From Thamnaconus septentrionalis (Eukaryota > Chordata > Actinopteri > Tetraodontiformes > Monacanthidae): a stretch of DNA of 64,000 bases. This document shows positions 1 to 13,500 of this stretch, in pieces. Under the pieces are notes generated by a model. That model made no database searches. It was not told the DNA's origin and worked only from the letters and a program-made list of their open reading frames with translations. How positions within the stretch are numbered: the first letter of the stretch is position 1; each line of letters starts with the position of its first letter. The translations under genes and the position numbers were made by a program. Where the stretch lies: positions 21,934,040 through 21,998,039 of the forward strand of contig CM020504.1 of the NCBI GenBank assembly GCA_009823395.1. The letters are read 5' to 3'.

Positions 1-3000
1 AGCGGCTTTCCGAGGCCCGGCTGCTCTTCATCTGGACAAGTCACGATAGTGCCGGTTCAAAACGGCGCGGGTCACGTTATTCTGCCAGGTGGTGAAAGTC
101 CGAAATACAAAAAAGGGGCAAAAAAAGTAACATTCAAATTTGTGTCACACATTGAAACCATTCAAATTCCCCCAAGGCAGTTTAATATGACAGAATGTAT
201 GTGAGGATAAACCTGCATACATAGAGTTAAATGGACACCATCAGAGACATACAACATGCAAATAAGCGCAAAACAATCACCATGCAAGTGTCGTTAAGTT
301 GTTGAATCCACAAATTCAATACACTAAACACAAGTGTTGACTAGTTTCACCTTTTGGACTAGTGGTCAAGCAGTGGAACTCCTAACAAAGTGGCCAGGTG
401 TGAACATCACCACCTTGTAGAACAGTTGAAGAAGATGCTGCGCTGTGGTTTCTTCAGCAGCAGTGCTGAGGGAAATGCCGCTCGCTGCCTCACTGGCTGT
501 GATAAATGATGGCCGGGGAGCTTTTCAGCGTGGATGCTTCTTATTCCACAGCAGTCTCCATGACCATGATTAGTTTGGCCTTTATATTCATGAATTAAAA
601 TTTACAAACTAAGTAATGGGAGAAAATAAATAAAGAAATCAAATTCAGCAGCTGGATGTGGTGCCGCAGTGAGGACAGGTGCTGCAGCGGCTGCCACGTA
701 GCCCTTCAGGGCGACGTGGACTGCCAGAGCGAATCCACTTAAAGTCCTCAGTGGCCACTGAAGAGCTCAGATTGTTGTCCTAAAGTGTCAGACGACATTA
801 CCCAAAGGGACCCTTAAGAGAAAGTTTATTTTATTTTTTTTTAAGTGAGGTGCAAGCTTCTTTTTTTTTTTTTTTTTCCTTCGCTCCCATGTTGTTTTAA
901 ATGGAAGCTGGTGGCTTTAATGAGAACAACTCGGGCGCCTGGATGCACTTCAGGGTCAGAGTTGGCCCAGAAGGTGTCGCTCCAAATCTGCCGGATAAAG
1001 ATATTTTGGCAGTGTTGAACAATCACTCCTGTTTAAATCGGCTGCCACTCCCTCTCCCTCTCACAGAAGGTCCGTTCCTAAGAGATGCTCCAGGAGCCGT
1101 GCATTGCGGTTTAATTTTGCTCTCACTCTCAAAAAAACAAAAAACAAAAAAAACAAAAACAAATTTGAATGGTAGATGACTTTTTTCCCCACTGGGGAAA
1201 AAAGTAATATATATATATTAACGTTTTGCTGCTGTAGACTCCAGTCTTAGATGTGTTTCAGTAAGCTGGTGGACACACACCTTTACTTAGTAACTTCCAA
1301 AGCCTCAAATAGTTCAACTTGCCTCAACGGAATGCCAGACGAGCACAGGGGGAGATAATGTCACTCTGTCCATAATGTATAATAATATCGGTCCGACAAG
1401 CTTTGATGACGGATGTTTGCGTCTAAATGTTACTTCAAAGCGTTCAAAGTCATGCTGGCTGGTCTGGCCCCGCCCCCCTTTTTTGCACTCGAAAGAAATG
1501 GAAAAGTGAGGAGATGAATTTTAGTAAAACTTAATTCAGGAAATCCAAGGAGGACATGAGCGGAACGACTGTGGAATGAAGTGTTGGTGGGGTGTTGAAG
1601 GCAGAGGACGCCTCCGTTCCCGCAGCGGCTGCTGGATTCTTCCGTCCCTCGTCTCTTAGCTCACGTCCACTCCTCACTTGCTTCCCGTTTACTGTGCTAA
1701 CTTTGTGACAGTGCCAATTTATCGAGGTGAATTCCTGTTCTCAAAAATGTGAACTTTTTCCTCCCCTAAAAGAAAGTTGTCTGCTTTTATTCATTAGTGG
1801 TGACGTGCGATACCACAAATTTCCTTTCCGGTCCATTAACCAAGTGATACCACAGGTGGTGTGACTCCATTACCGACACTAAGAGAATGGAAATTTAAAA
1901 TGAAATTAGAGCCACACAATGACGCTGAACCACAGATTATCTTCTTTCATTTTCTCCCTCTTCAGTATTCTCTCACTCGGACCTAGAAAAGAATTCCATC
2001 CGCACGGACGAGCGTCACGTGTGGGATCGATACCTGCGTATCTGCCACATGACTAAATAGCCGATTGATGATTGCGAGCGCGCCCGTGGCATGAGGCGGC
2101 GCACATTTTCAAAGACGCACGGGCTCACTCCACTGCGGAACCCAGCGGAGGGTTCAAGCTGAGGTAGCTGCCTCAGTGCATGCATATTTAAATAAGGTGT
2201 CTGACCGACTCACTGTAAACGCCGTCGCTCTCCAGGCTTTCGGAATAACAAAAGGGCACCGAGGCTCATGTTCAGTCTACGCCTGTTTACCTGAACCTCT
2301 CACAACCCCGCCGAGCCCCTCTGCCTCCCCCCCACTGCATCTCCTCCCCCGCCCCCAACTGCATCCCCTCCCCACTTCAACGAGGACCGAGATGAATAAA
2401 TTTGCTCAGCCGACGGCTGCGTGTGAACACAGCCTCGGGAGCGCCACCCAAGCTAAGCGCCTTAAAGCTAACCGTGGCGCGCCGAGCCGCTGTGTCAACG
2501 GTTCCAGGTAGCAAAGTGAGAGCAACACTGAGAGCCCCATTCCTTTGATGGTTCTTAGGAAAGTGTTAGGAAAGTATTCAGTTTTTCAAATCTTTGTTTT
2601 GAAGTTTTAGTTATTAACTTCAGTCTCCACTGGGCACAATGGATTTCACTTGAACGTAAGGAAGCAAGGATTATTTTTTGTTGTTGTTATTATTAGGAGT
2701 TGTAGTAGTATTTGACAAACTTTGGAAAAAAAATATTGATAGAAAAAGTTTTTTTCGATCAATACTTTCAGTCTACTGAATGTGCAGCCTGTACTATGGG
2801 ACGTGCCCCTGGTCCTCTGCCTCCTACATCCCAGCAAAGTGACTGTATGAATGGCTAATGCAGTGGCAGTTATTCCCTAGCTGTGAGTACTTATGCAAAA
2901 TCTGAATTTTTCTTTTGGTAGGAACAGTATCCTGTTCATTTAGGTGTTTGATTCATTCTGGAAAACGTAAAGAAACTCACTGTGTCAACTCAAAAGAGCA

Positions 3001-6000
3001 CATTTACAGCGTTGTCTGGGAAACGCACTGTCTATTGCCCTGTTTTTCATTATGATTTTATTTTGACAGAGCAGTGACATTTATTGCATCTCGCTTATTT
3101 TTGGGAGATTGTTCAGAAGAGGGGACAGCTCATATTTATATTCCCATCTCAGGGTGCCTACAAACACTTTGTTGTCGTCCGTCAGATTTACACTGATCTG
3201 CCGTGTGAAGGGAGTGTGAAGACATTTAAATGCATATTTTGTAAATTACTGTAAATGTGGTTTTTATCTGTGATGTAATGTTATTGAATATTTGTTCATA
3301 TTGTGTTTTTTCTTTTTTTACATAACTCTGACTGAATTAACCCCTCCCCTCTTGCATTTAGCGGCTTATTATCAACAAAAAGAAATCGCTTCGGCTCAGA
3401 GTGCGTCTCAAACCACTTCTCTCAGCTGCAAAACGCATCACTATGAATTTTCTTTTTGACGCGGATGCACAATACTGAGTGTGTGCGGTGTCAGAGATTA
3501 AGAATTGCATCTAATGCAAAAGCTGTGAGACAGACATTAGAGTGAACACAGGCCCATTATGAGTAGCATGGGGACGTACGGAAGGAGCAAATTAATAGAA
3601 CATTATGTAGTGCAGAGGAGAGGGAAAATATGTTGTCTTTTAACGCTTAAACGTGTACACAGAAGTTGGCCTCATGGTCTGCAAACTAATCTTTACACAA
3701 GCCTGTCAAATCTTAGTAAGTGCACATGTGCAGTTCCCATTGACTCCCATTTTTAGAGCCCAGAGTGTGACGCTTAAAAGGGATATTATGTCATTTATTA
3801 ATGTAGCAAATACAGATAAATATGATGAAGTCACAAACAAGCTCTTTTTTTCATATCAGTCTATGTAATGAATGACAGACAATATGGATGAGATAATAAA
3901 GTATTGGCTGGAACATTGGTTAGAAGTTTAGGAAATCTCACACACTATACCTTTAAATTTGGATCCATTCGGCTGTGAAGTGCGTGCAGTTTTTTTTTTT
4001 TTTTTTTTATGTGGTTGCGAGCCGTTTAATCACAAACATTTGAACTCTTCTGACCAGGATTTAATGCTAAAATGCACCGAAGTGAGTTTTTCTTCTGTTG
4101 TTGTTGTTGGCTAGAGAGGGGATCAGGTGCGGCCTGGCCGTCCTGACAGCCGAGGTTATGTCAGTTTTCTGACTGGGGATCAGCAGTTCTATCCAGGTTT
4201 CCACAGCGATGACGAAAATAGACAGAAACCAAAAAAAAACAAACAAACAAAAAAACAGAAACATGATGTTTTGACATCTTTGCTTCAGAAACACTTAATG
4301 GGAGGCAAAGACTTCAATCCCAACCAAAAATGTGAGCAGAACTGAAAGGCGGTGGTGGCAGTTTTGTTTTTTTGTACATACTTTCTGTCCAGTTTGTCCA
4401 GTAATTGCTGTGAGAAATCTTTGGTCTATTTTCTTTTGCTTTTTGTTTTTTGTCAACCAAAAGTGCTACTGCCTTACAGTCAACACTAATGTGTCATTTT
4501 AAATACGATGGCAAAGTGCCAGCCAGCTTCTCTGTCCGGATCCAGACTCCTTCAATTTTGCCTCAGCGCTACTCAACACTGCAATACTGCACAGAAGTTC
4601 ACACACAGGCCTCAGGCAGGACACTCCATGGAACAAATATTGAACCCCCCCCCCACCCCCCACCCCCTCCTCCGCACCATACTCCTTTGTGTTTTTTTTT
4701 CTTTCTACTTACCCCAAAGCAAAATGATGTAATTATATTAATATATGTTCCCTAAGCCTATTCTGTGTAAGTTTAGGATTAACTCTTCTCTGTGCAAACT
4801 AATGGGACAATGTAAGGGGTAACATTGGGTCTCACTCCATACATCGGAAGCTACAGGTGAACTTGAACTTGTGCTGCATCATAAACTCTGTGTCCCAAAC
4901 AAAAAAATGTTTAGAAATGTTTACTTGTATCAAAAGCTGGTTCAGCAAAAGAGATCACGCAGTGGAGGTGTAAAATACAGCCTTTGTGCCAAACACACAA
5001 CTTTAGAGGGGAAACAGCCAAGTTTCTGTCTCATTCGTCCATTTACTGCTTTTTTTTTTTTCATCAGGTGATGGATTGTGTAGCTTGTACAAGCTCGTAA
5101 GGCCCAGGCAGCCGGTGCTGGTAAGGGAGGCTGTCGCCTTGGCAGGTGACTAATCGCGGCAAATTTCCAGTGAGTAATTACGGGACGCAGACCTGAAGAC
5201 AACCCCTCTCTGCTAAAATGATTAGGGATGCGATGGAGCGCAGCGTTAAGTAAATACAGGGGGCGCGAGGAGGCAAGGCGCCACATGCGGCGGTGCACTA
5301 ATGAGGGCTGATGCATGAACAGAGCCGCAACATTCTTCTCTCGTGCCGCCGCGGCTCAGTTAGCGAGCAGCGAGCCGGGAGATTCCAGAATTCTCCACAA
5401 ACCTTCCAGCTGAGATTTAAAATATGGGGGCCGCAAATCACGTTAACACGTGGAATTACTTTTTGATTTTTTTTTTTTTAAATACGAATTTTTGCAGCGC
5501 AAACAGACATCATGATAGCACATCCACAGTTGACAACAACAGTCCGTATTTCTGCACACGAGATTCAATTGACAAAAACCAACACGACGTGGAAAAGCAG
5601 CTTCGATCCAGCAGGCCAGTGAGGTGGTCGCTGCTCTGCCTTCTTACCTCCAAATTCCACTGAACCCAGAACAATTCTGGCGCAACAGTGAACTTTATAG
5701 TGGAGCTGGAGTCACATGATTCGGTTGGAACTGCTTATCACGCGACAATGACCGGGAACCAGGTGACAAGCTGACGTAACCCAGCGTTAACTCGGCGCGC
5801 AGCAGGCGGCGAGGAGCTCAATGTTTCATCAGATTGCAGTGCGTTTATCCTTAAATCTTGTCTGTCAATCAACGTCAATAGTTGAGTACATGGTGAAGTC
5901 AGTAGCAATACGTCCTGTTGTTAATTAAGTGGATAAAAATTGTTGTGGCTGTCTTTCATTTCTCACTGAAAGTACTGTGTTGTATTTCAACATTTGCCGA

Positions 6001-6588
6001 TTGCCGTGCATGTTTGATTTTGCCGTCTGGAGCCACGTTACGTCTCCTGGGACGCCGCCGTTCCGTGTGCAGTGGAACTTCTAGCATCTGTGAAAGTGCC
6101 TCAACCTGTCCCGACAACATCCTGGGAAAAAAAATACACATCCGGAAGCCGAAGTGCTGCAACTCCAACCCTCCTACGAGGTGCTCAGACTCTCGCAGGA
6201 CCTTCAGAGCTTCCCGCCAACTTTTTTTGTGTTCTCCGCGATTGTGTTCGCAAAACAACACAAATTTGAACATCTCATGTCAGAAACGTTTTGTGTTTTC
6301 GCGTCACTAACTCTCCGCACATCTGCTGAAGGCCTTGAGCGCTCCGAGGCCTCGCTGCTCTCTGCCAGTTGGACGTCACTCACCCCACACAGCCCATGTT
6401 GCTGTTGCTGCCGCAGTTTTTTTTTTTTTTTAACCTCATTGAGTTATGTAACCGCATTACATGATCTTAATTATGCTCTAGGTATCTGCAGTGAGAGGGA
6501 AAATGCAACAATGAGCCCGGGAACATGACACAAACGTGCTTACACTTTTAATGTTGGGGTACGTGTAATGAGAGGCCACACAGACAGA

Positions 6589-6591
<3 letters not shown>
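1..6591. other. Non-coding, left part of gene desert
   Basis: No supported exon on either strand. Poly-T tracts occur at about 834-878 and 3991-4008. A short C-rich run lies near 4645-4670. At about 3900-3955 the sequence CACACTATACCTTTAAA resembles the end of a percomorph MITE. Open frames here are short and lack domains or good splice contexts. Confidence 0.5.

Positions 6592-6628
<37 letters not shown>
6592..6628. repeat. GT microsatellite
   Basis: Uninterrupted GT run; open frames through it (Cys-Val repeats) are artefacts. Confidence 0.95.
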
Positions 6629-6631
<3 letters not shown>

Positions 6632-9600
6632 ACATGCGTGTGTGCCCCTAACAGTGTTTACAAAAGGAGAAGACACCATCCAAAACTGTGACTACACGTT
6701 GAGGAAAGCACAAACCCATCTCCCCCGACAAATATTAGCGCTTGGCAGCCCCTTAATTGGCAGCCGCTCATTAGATGAATCTGTTTGCCCTCAGCCCAAA
6801 TTCACCCAGGCACAAATTGAATCTCTGGTTGGGATTGTTACGCAACATCTCGTGTCTGCACTCTCTTATTCTCTTTTCTTTTTTTTCTTTTTTTAAATGT
6901 TTGTTTCTTTTAAAAACATAACGAGCATCCAGGTGAAACAAGATTTTTTTTTTTTTTAATCTTTGCGACTCCGCCCACCCACCTTTCAGCCAGCCAACCT
7001 TCCCAGGGTCCTGCCGGATGTCTCTGTGTACCAGAGGCTGAATGTGGTGAATGTGTCTGCGGATGATCACCACAAAGAATTTGCTAATAGGTGCAGGCTG
7101 CCGTGGCCCCTCCCCCACCTGCCCAACCACCCCTTCACCCTCACCCACCCACATACCCACCTACAAGGGATGGTCTGAGTAACATGAGCCAAAGGGAAAT
7201 CTGTGGAATGTAATGGAAAAAACAAAACAAAACATGTAAACTCCCAAAAGGCTTTGATGTTGGACGCTGAGTCTCCTCAGCATTGATTGCGTGTTAAAAA
7301 AAAAAAAGAAGAAGAAAAAGAAGATGAAAAGCATTATGTGTACAGCTCTGCAGAAATGTTATGGGAAAATAAAAGATATATCATGCTTTGTGATGGCCTC
7401 CTCTGTGTGTGACATATCTTGACACAGTTTCCCGTCACATTTATCATTTTAGGAGCTTCCCATGTTTATATAGATCTTTTTCATCGGGGGGTCCAGACGG
7501 GCCCATGAAAGATCCGTCCAAAAGAACCAAAAACCAGACAACAAACTTGAATTTCAGCAATTAGTTCAATTGTTCTTGTGTAAATAGTCTACTTGATGAC
7601 TATGGCAATGAGTTAATGGGCCGATTAAGTAGAAAAAGGCTTCCAGCTGTAACATTTGTCTCAAGTGAATCAGTGCTCCGGAAATGAGAAAAGTCCACAC
7701 TTTAAATGATTTCCCTGGTCCCACTCAGTTTGCTGCCCAGTTTAGAGGCAACGATCACCAGCCAGGTTTTAGTTCCGCCCTGTGAGACTGCGTTGTGACT
7801 TCCTTGTTTTGTATTGTATTGTTTTTCCCTTCCAAACATGTGGGCCGTCCGGCAAAGCATCAGGTGTAACAAGAGATTGTGGCCAAACCTTTAGCCCCCG
7901 GGCTGAATAGGTTGTTTTTCCTGGGGGAACTATGCATTAACATTTCCTAAATGAAAAACCGCCAAATTAAAAAACAAAAAAAACCAAAACACAATTAAAC
8001 ATAGATAGATACACAGTTAAAACAAAAAACCTTGAGCAGCAGAAACACTCATGGTCGCTGCTGGCATTAAAATTTAACGACTGGGGTTCTCACTCTCAAC
8101 CTCAGCTTTGTCCAGGGCCAAACTGCTTGTCGGTGTGTGTGTGTGTGTGTATATAATTCTCAATTATTTTCCTCCAAAAATCTCTAAATTTAATTTACTA
8201 TTACAAAAATAACAATAATAATTAAGTTCTTAAGCCACAGTAAGACGTTTCAGCCTGTGAGAAAATTTTAATTCGTTTTCAATGTAGCCACGTAATAACC
8301 TTCTTTCCATGTTCCAGTGAGAGCCTGGGCCGTGTTTGTGCATGTGTGTGTGTGCGTGCGAGGGAGCGCAAGGTAGAAATGAGGCTTTCAGAAAAAGCCA
8401 GTGTGGACTCGGACAGGTGGGTGGAGCTGATCATCTGGACCGGAGGCCAGTAAACAGTGTTTGGTTTTCCCGTGTGTTTCTAATAGACTCTAATTTTCAT
8501 TTTTCCCGCTGATCACATTTAGAATAAATTCAACGTGTCGTCTTTCAGCGGAAGGCATCGACTCACACGGCGACACAATAGGTTCCCCCGGATGAGGTCG
8601 GCTAATATCAGAGTGATTAATATATCTAACAAAGCCCCCCACCACTGCCGCAGCCAACCTATTCAGAACAGCTGCGATCTCTTCCCCGCTGAAATATCAG
8701 AGTGTAATTACAACCAGGCACCATCCCCTCCAACCACCCACCGCCGTCGCCGTCGCCGCCTCCCGGCTTCAATATCTGCCAGCCACGTGGAAGCAAATGT
8801 CACAAGTTCAGGAGATCAACAAACAGTTGACATTCATTCTTTTCTGCTTGAAATTTGTCCTCGCCAGTTGCGGGGCAGGTTTCACATCGAGGCTTAACCC
8901 CCGGGGCGGCCGTGTTTGCTTTTAATTTCTCTGATTGGCATTTAATATTTAAACTTTTAAATGCGCCGCAGTTCGCGGACAGTCTCCGTTTCTACGAGGG
9001 CCAATCGCACGACGAACGTCTCTCAAAGGCTGTGCTTCACTCGCCCATCAGGTGAAGAGCCCATGGAAAAAAAAGCTTGAAGGCAAAGGCCGTCACATTC
9101 AAAGTGGAACAATCGGACTGCGTTGGTAAGCTAGTCAGCGACAGCTAGTGCCTGCTGGGGCGGATCTATGGATGTGCACAGGGCTCTGACTAATATTCAT
9201 ATTCATATTCTGACTCTTCTAACGAGGCCCACAAATCAATTTCTACGATGTGCTAAGTTGTCCATGCCAGAGCCTGTGACCAGTAGAGCACAAGTTCTCT
9301 CTCTCTAAAAAAATTCTCAAAATCTACAAAACATCCGAGGTCATCCAGATATTCCCAGGTCTACCCATTAGTGACGTTCGGCATCTGCCGCTGAGCTCGA
9401 GGCTCTCGATTGGTGCAAAGGGCGACGCCGGCCGTGCGTCACTGCCTCGTGTCGACCGCTGCTTTGAACAAAACACTGGCTGAAGCCGGTCAGGGGTGAA
9501 GTGAAAACATATTTTCCGACGAGAAAACAGCCAGTTCTTTTCTCTTTGATTCTTAAAAAGAAAAGAGGGAGAAGAAAAAAGAAGCTGCGTCCAGTTGAGA

Positions 9601-10754
9601 TGAAAGTGGCAGGACTGCAGCAGGAGCGCTAAATGTTTTTAGCGGCAGCTAAAGCTCGCAGACACTTCCTTCAGTCTTTGTCTTCTTCTCTGCCGTTGAA
9701 GTTCATCCCAAGAGAAACAAGAGTTGCCTCCTGCTTTCATCAACAAGTACAAGTGAGGACGACTAGTTTTGGAATAGCAGGACAACTGGAAAGACTTTAG
9801 ACTGGAGATTAGCCAAACCTGAGAACTCGGCGCTGCTGCTGCCTGGAGCGAGGTTGTCAAACAGCTGTTTTAGAGGGAAAACCCACAGAGACTTCAGAGG
9901 ATTCAAAGGTGCACTTGGCAGGATATTCTCCTTCCCAAAATGCTGAATCTCTGGTTTTGCAGCTCAAGCGTCAAAGTTAGATGGGCGAAGAACAGAATTA
10001 AGACCTATTACCTAATGGACCCGCTGCCTGGTCAGTCGGCATCAAATTTATGTGCGAGAAAGTGGCTGGATATTGCAGTGAACGTGTTCTCCGCTCTCAA
10101 ATTTATCTATATAACGCCTCGGAATCTCACCCTGCGGTTCCTTTTGCTAAGAAGCGGAGCCAAGTCCCACAGCGATGGACTCGCAGCTTGCTTGTGAATG
10201 TTACAGGGACCATGTTGGCCGAGCTCGGCCTCGTCTTCCGCCGCTCAACAACGACAATCGGCTGGTGCGCCGCCGCTCCGCGTCACACCTTCTCAACCAC
10301 TGTGGTTTGCAGCAGGTGCACAGCACTCGACGAGGAGTCGGCCTGCAGCTCCTCAGCGAGGACACCGGGAGTCTGGAAGTTTGCCTGCGCCAGTTGATCG
10401 TTGCCCCGCCGTTGTCATGAGAACAAGTGCCGGCAGACACCTGGCCTCTGAACCCAAAATCAACAGGACTGAGACAACTTGTACACAGCGAGCGGAGCAT
10501 CCAGCTGGGTCTGCTCTTCCACTATCATACTTTTCTTTTTTTTTGGATCCTCCTGTTGTTCGCTGTAGCTCAACACGGAAAGCCGGCGGGCCCTGCAGCC
10601 CTTCAGACGCCACCTGCTGCTCCAGCAACTTATTTGGAAAGACCTGAATAATCAAAGGTTCAGCCTCCCGCCTGTCAGTCGATGGTCAAAATGTCCACGA
10701 GGCGACCTGTTTTTCATCTGGGTCAGACACAATACGGATACAATCAATGACAGG
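6629..10754. other. Non-coding stretch
   Basis: A GT run at about 8132-8150 runs into TATATA. A second short GT/GC run lies near 8338-8360. Poly-A/purine runs are at about 7294-7325. No exon is recognised, although 9940-10650 is moderately GC-rich with several overlapping open frames that share no known domain. Confidence 0.45.
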
Positions 10755-10965
10755 GATTATTTTCAACTAGAAAAAAAAACTAAAAGATCACTGTTAATAT
10801 GAAAAATGAACACCCTTCCATAATCCCATTACCGTTCCTGACGCGCCGCACAAAAAGAGACGACAACCTCTGTCAACAAAACTGGGCGACTCAGTCCAGC
10901 AAATGTGCCCTCAAAATGAACGTCCTGTTTTTCGAGGATTTCCAGCATTTAGGCTTTCGCTTTTC
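10755..10965. repeat. Local duplication, copy 1
   Basis: It shares an ordered series of blocks with 11660-11865, including ATCACTGTTA, CGTTCCTGA, CAAAAAGAGACGA, CCTCTGTCAAC, GTGCCCTCAAAATGA and CGTCCTGTTTT followed by CGAGGATTTCCAGCATTT. By eye the copies are roughly 80% identical with small indels, in the same orientation. No coding relic is recognised. Confidence 0.85.
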
Positions 10966-11659
10966 ATCCCAGTGGACTGGCTTCACATGATATAAGAAAT
11001 AGATAAAAGAATAAATTAATAAATAATAAATTAATAAATAATCACAAATTTTCTGTATCTTTGGAAAATAGCTTATTTAGCCCTGTGTTTACAGCCTCCT
11101 GTCAACCCTCTGCTTTGGACTCCAGTTAGAACTAGTCCTTGTTTGTACCTTCCACACGTTTCAAAGTGGATGAAAACAAGTGGCAGTCTCAAAAGGCCAG
11201 CTGCCATCACCGACGGAGCGCAGTGCCCTTCATGACATCATAAAGGGGTTGTTTTTTTCAGAGAGTAGAAGTAGAAGCTGGGCTAACAAGGTAAATACGA
11301 TGAATTAGAATTGGTTAATTACTAAGGCCATAAATAATTCAATAATTTTTTTGATCAAGTCCCACCAATAAAAAAAAAAAAAAAATAAAAATAGCAAGCG
11401 GGTGCTTGAGGAGGCATCACGATTGTGTTCACGTTGTTGTTTTGGTTTGTTTGTTTTTTTTTTTGCTTTTGACGCTAGCTGGGTGAGATGGGAGCTGTGA
11501 ACTGGAGGTGCGACTGTGTAAGTGCTGATGGGCCGCCAGCGAGCGCTCCGAGCTGCCGCGCAACCTTGTCCGGTCGTGATGGGCTGCAGCCTCGCTGGGA
11601 AAGGACAAGGGGAGTGGAGGACCAACAGCCGGGCGGCCGGGAAAATAAAATCCACTCCA
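10966..11659. other. Spacer between the two duplicated copies
   Basis: An AT-rich AATAAATT run lies at about 10994-11042 and poly-A at about 11371-11391. A CCTTCATGACATCA motif near 11227 resembles the interspersed repeat seen at 32.4 and 62.0 kb. No exon is seen. Confidence 0.4.
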
Positions 11660-11865
11660 GCTGTCATTTTCCAGCAGAAAACAACAAAACAATCACTGTT
11701 AGTATGAAGAATGATTCTCCGCCCGGAGACACAATTCTATAGACGTTCCTGATGCAAAAAGAGACGATGGCCTCTGTCAACACAACTGGATGACTCACTC
11801 CGGCAAATGTTGTGCCCTCAAAATGAGCGTCCTGTTTTCTCGAGGATTTCCAGCATTTGCGCTTC
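11660..11865. repeat. Local duplication, copy 2
   Basis: Diverged direct copy of 10755-10965, about 0.9 kb downstream and in the same orientation; see copy 1 for the shared blocks. Confidence 0.85.
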
Positions 11866-13444
11866 CTCCCCCGGCGCAAGACCGAAATGGTTCGTCTCGC
11901 CAAGAGTCACTTCACACAGCCCCCACACCCCCCTCATCCCCCATCAACATCTTCCTCCCCGTCCCTGAGTCCACCTCGTCTGTGTTTATTGCATTGATTT
12001 GTTTGTTTGTTCCGAGTTATAAAAGGCTATTTTTTTTCACATTTTTACATTTGCCATTTACATATTCCTCCTGCTTTTCTTTGTCTGGGACACAATTCAC
12101 TCCAAGGTCAACAGAGTTATTTTGAAACATCTAATACAATGTCACTTTGTCTATTCTTTTGTTTTGTTATACTGACTGAATACAACAAACAGAAAGTCCT
12201 TTAATGGCCTGTTCTGTGGTAAAAGGAGACTTTATGAAGCTGTAAAGACAGATTTAAAAGGCAAAGTTCACTCGAAATTGATTCCACCTACTGGCTATTG
12301 AGCACCATTGAGCCAAGAACTGACAATTCTTTATTCAGTTATCTATTTATTATTTATCCTACATATTACTAGTAACTACTTATTACATTGATTGCTCGCT
12401 ACAGTGTTAAATGTTTCCTCCGGATAGTGAAATAATTCATTGTCCCTTTAACTGATGAACTAATTCTCTTTTGTTGCCTTTATTCAATATCAGAACAAAA
12501 CATATGGACTCTTGATGCAAAGGCTATTCATAACATTTTAATCAAGACAGCAAACAGCTGAGCGGCAGTTTGCTGCAACACACTTGCCAGCAGGATATGT
12601 GGATATATATGAAACGCATAATAAAATATCACAGAGCAGGCATTGGAATTTGAATGGCTGCGTGAAGTGAGGAGCGTTTCCCCGTTTTAAGTGCAGATGA
12701 TCAGCGTTATCTCCAGCAGAAACGGCCAGTGAGCACATAATTGCCTGCGCCGGCTTTAATTTGGGCTCTGCCCTTTCGTTGCTGGTGCCCTTTTCAGACT
12801 GAAAGCCCAAGATAAAGTTTTTTAAAGCAGGAAGTCTGAAGTGCTCTTAGTACTTCCAGCAGCCTTTCAGCACTGACGCACACGGCTTGGCTCCTTTCAC
12901 AAGTTTGTGCCGGTCACATTGAAGTGTAGATTCAATCCTTTTTATTTATCTTTTTTTCTAAGAAAAAAAAAAATACATAATCACATCCAAAAGGCAACGA
13001 AGACGGTAGTACTTCCACTTCAGTTGCCTTTCATTCCGGAGATGCGACTGAAAATCGACTTTAACAAGGTTGAAAAAGAGAAGGCAAACTAGTTCTGCCG
13101 TCACTCCCCGTCACCTCCTTTCCTCCTCCGCTCTCCACGCTGCAAGCGTATCGTCACCAAAGACACTGAGAGGAATTTATGCCTGAGGTCTGACACAGCA
13201 CTCCGCTGTAATTTAGCTGCTAAGTGATAGCATCTGATGCTGCTGCTGCAGTGGTTAGTGTAATGGTCAATAAATTAAGCAGAGGCACTGCTCCACTGTA
13301 GTCTAGTGGCTATTTTCAAAAAGCACTGGAAGTCATTTAATATTAAGATGTAAATGGGTACAAATATTTATATAGCACTTGAATAAATGAATAAATGCAT
13401 ATTTCCTAGATGATCACAGTGAATAGCACATTGATAAATACAAT
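11866..13444. other. Non-coding; possible conserved element near 12540-12810
   Basis: The stretch 12540-12810 is complex sequence without simple repeats and could be a conserved non-coding element. This is judged only by texture. Elsewhere AT-rich and pyrimidine-rich sequence is seen, and no exon. Confidence 0.3.
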
Positions 13445-13500
13445 TTAAAGGCCCAGTGTAACAGATTTAGTAGGATGTAGTGGTGAAAAGGTATACAGCA
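13445..13500. repeat. Fragment of percomorph interspersed repeat
   Basis: The core AAAGGCCCAGTGTAACAGATTTAG followed by GGATGTAGTGGTGAA resembles a widespread short repeat of spiny-rayed fishes (CAGTGTG/AGATTTAG type). Only one end is preserved. Assignment is from memory of the family. Confidence 0.4.
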
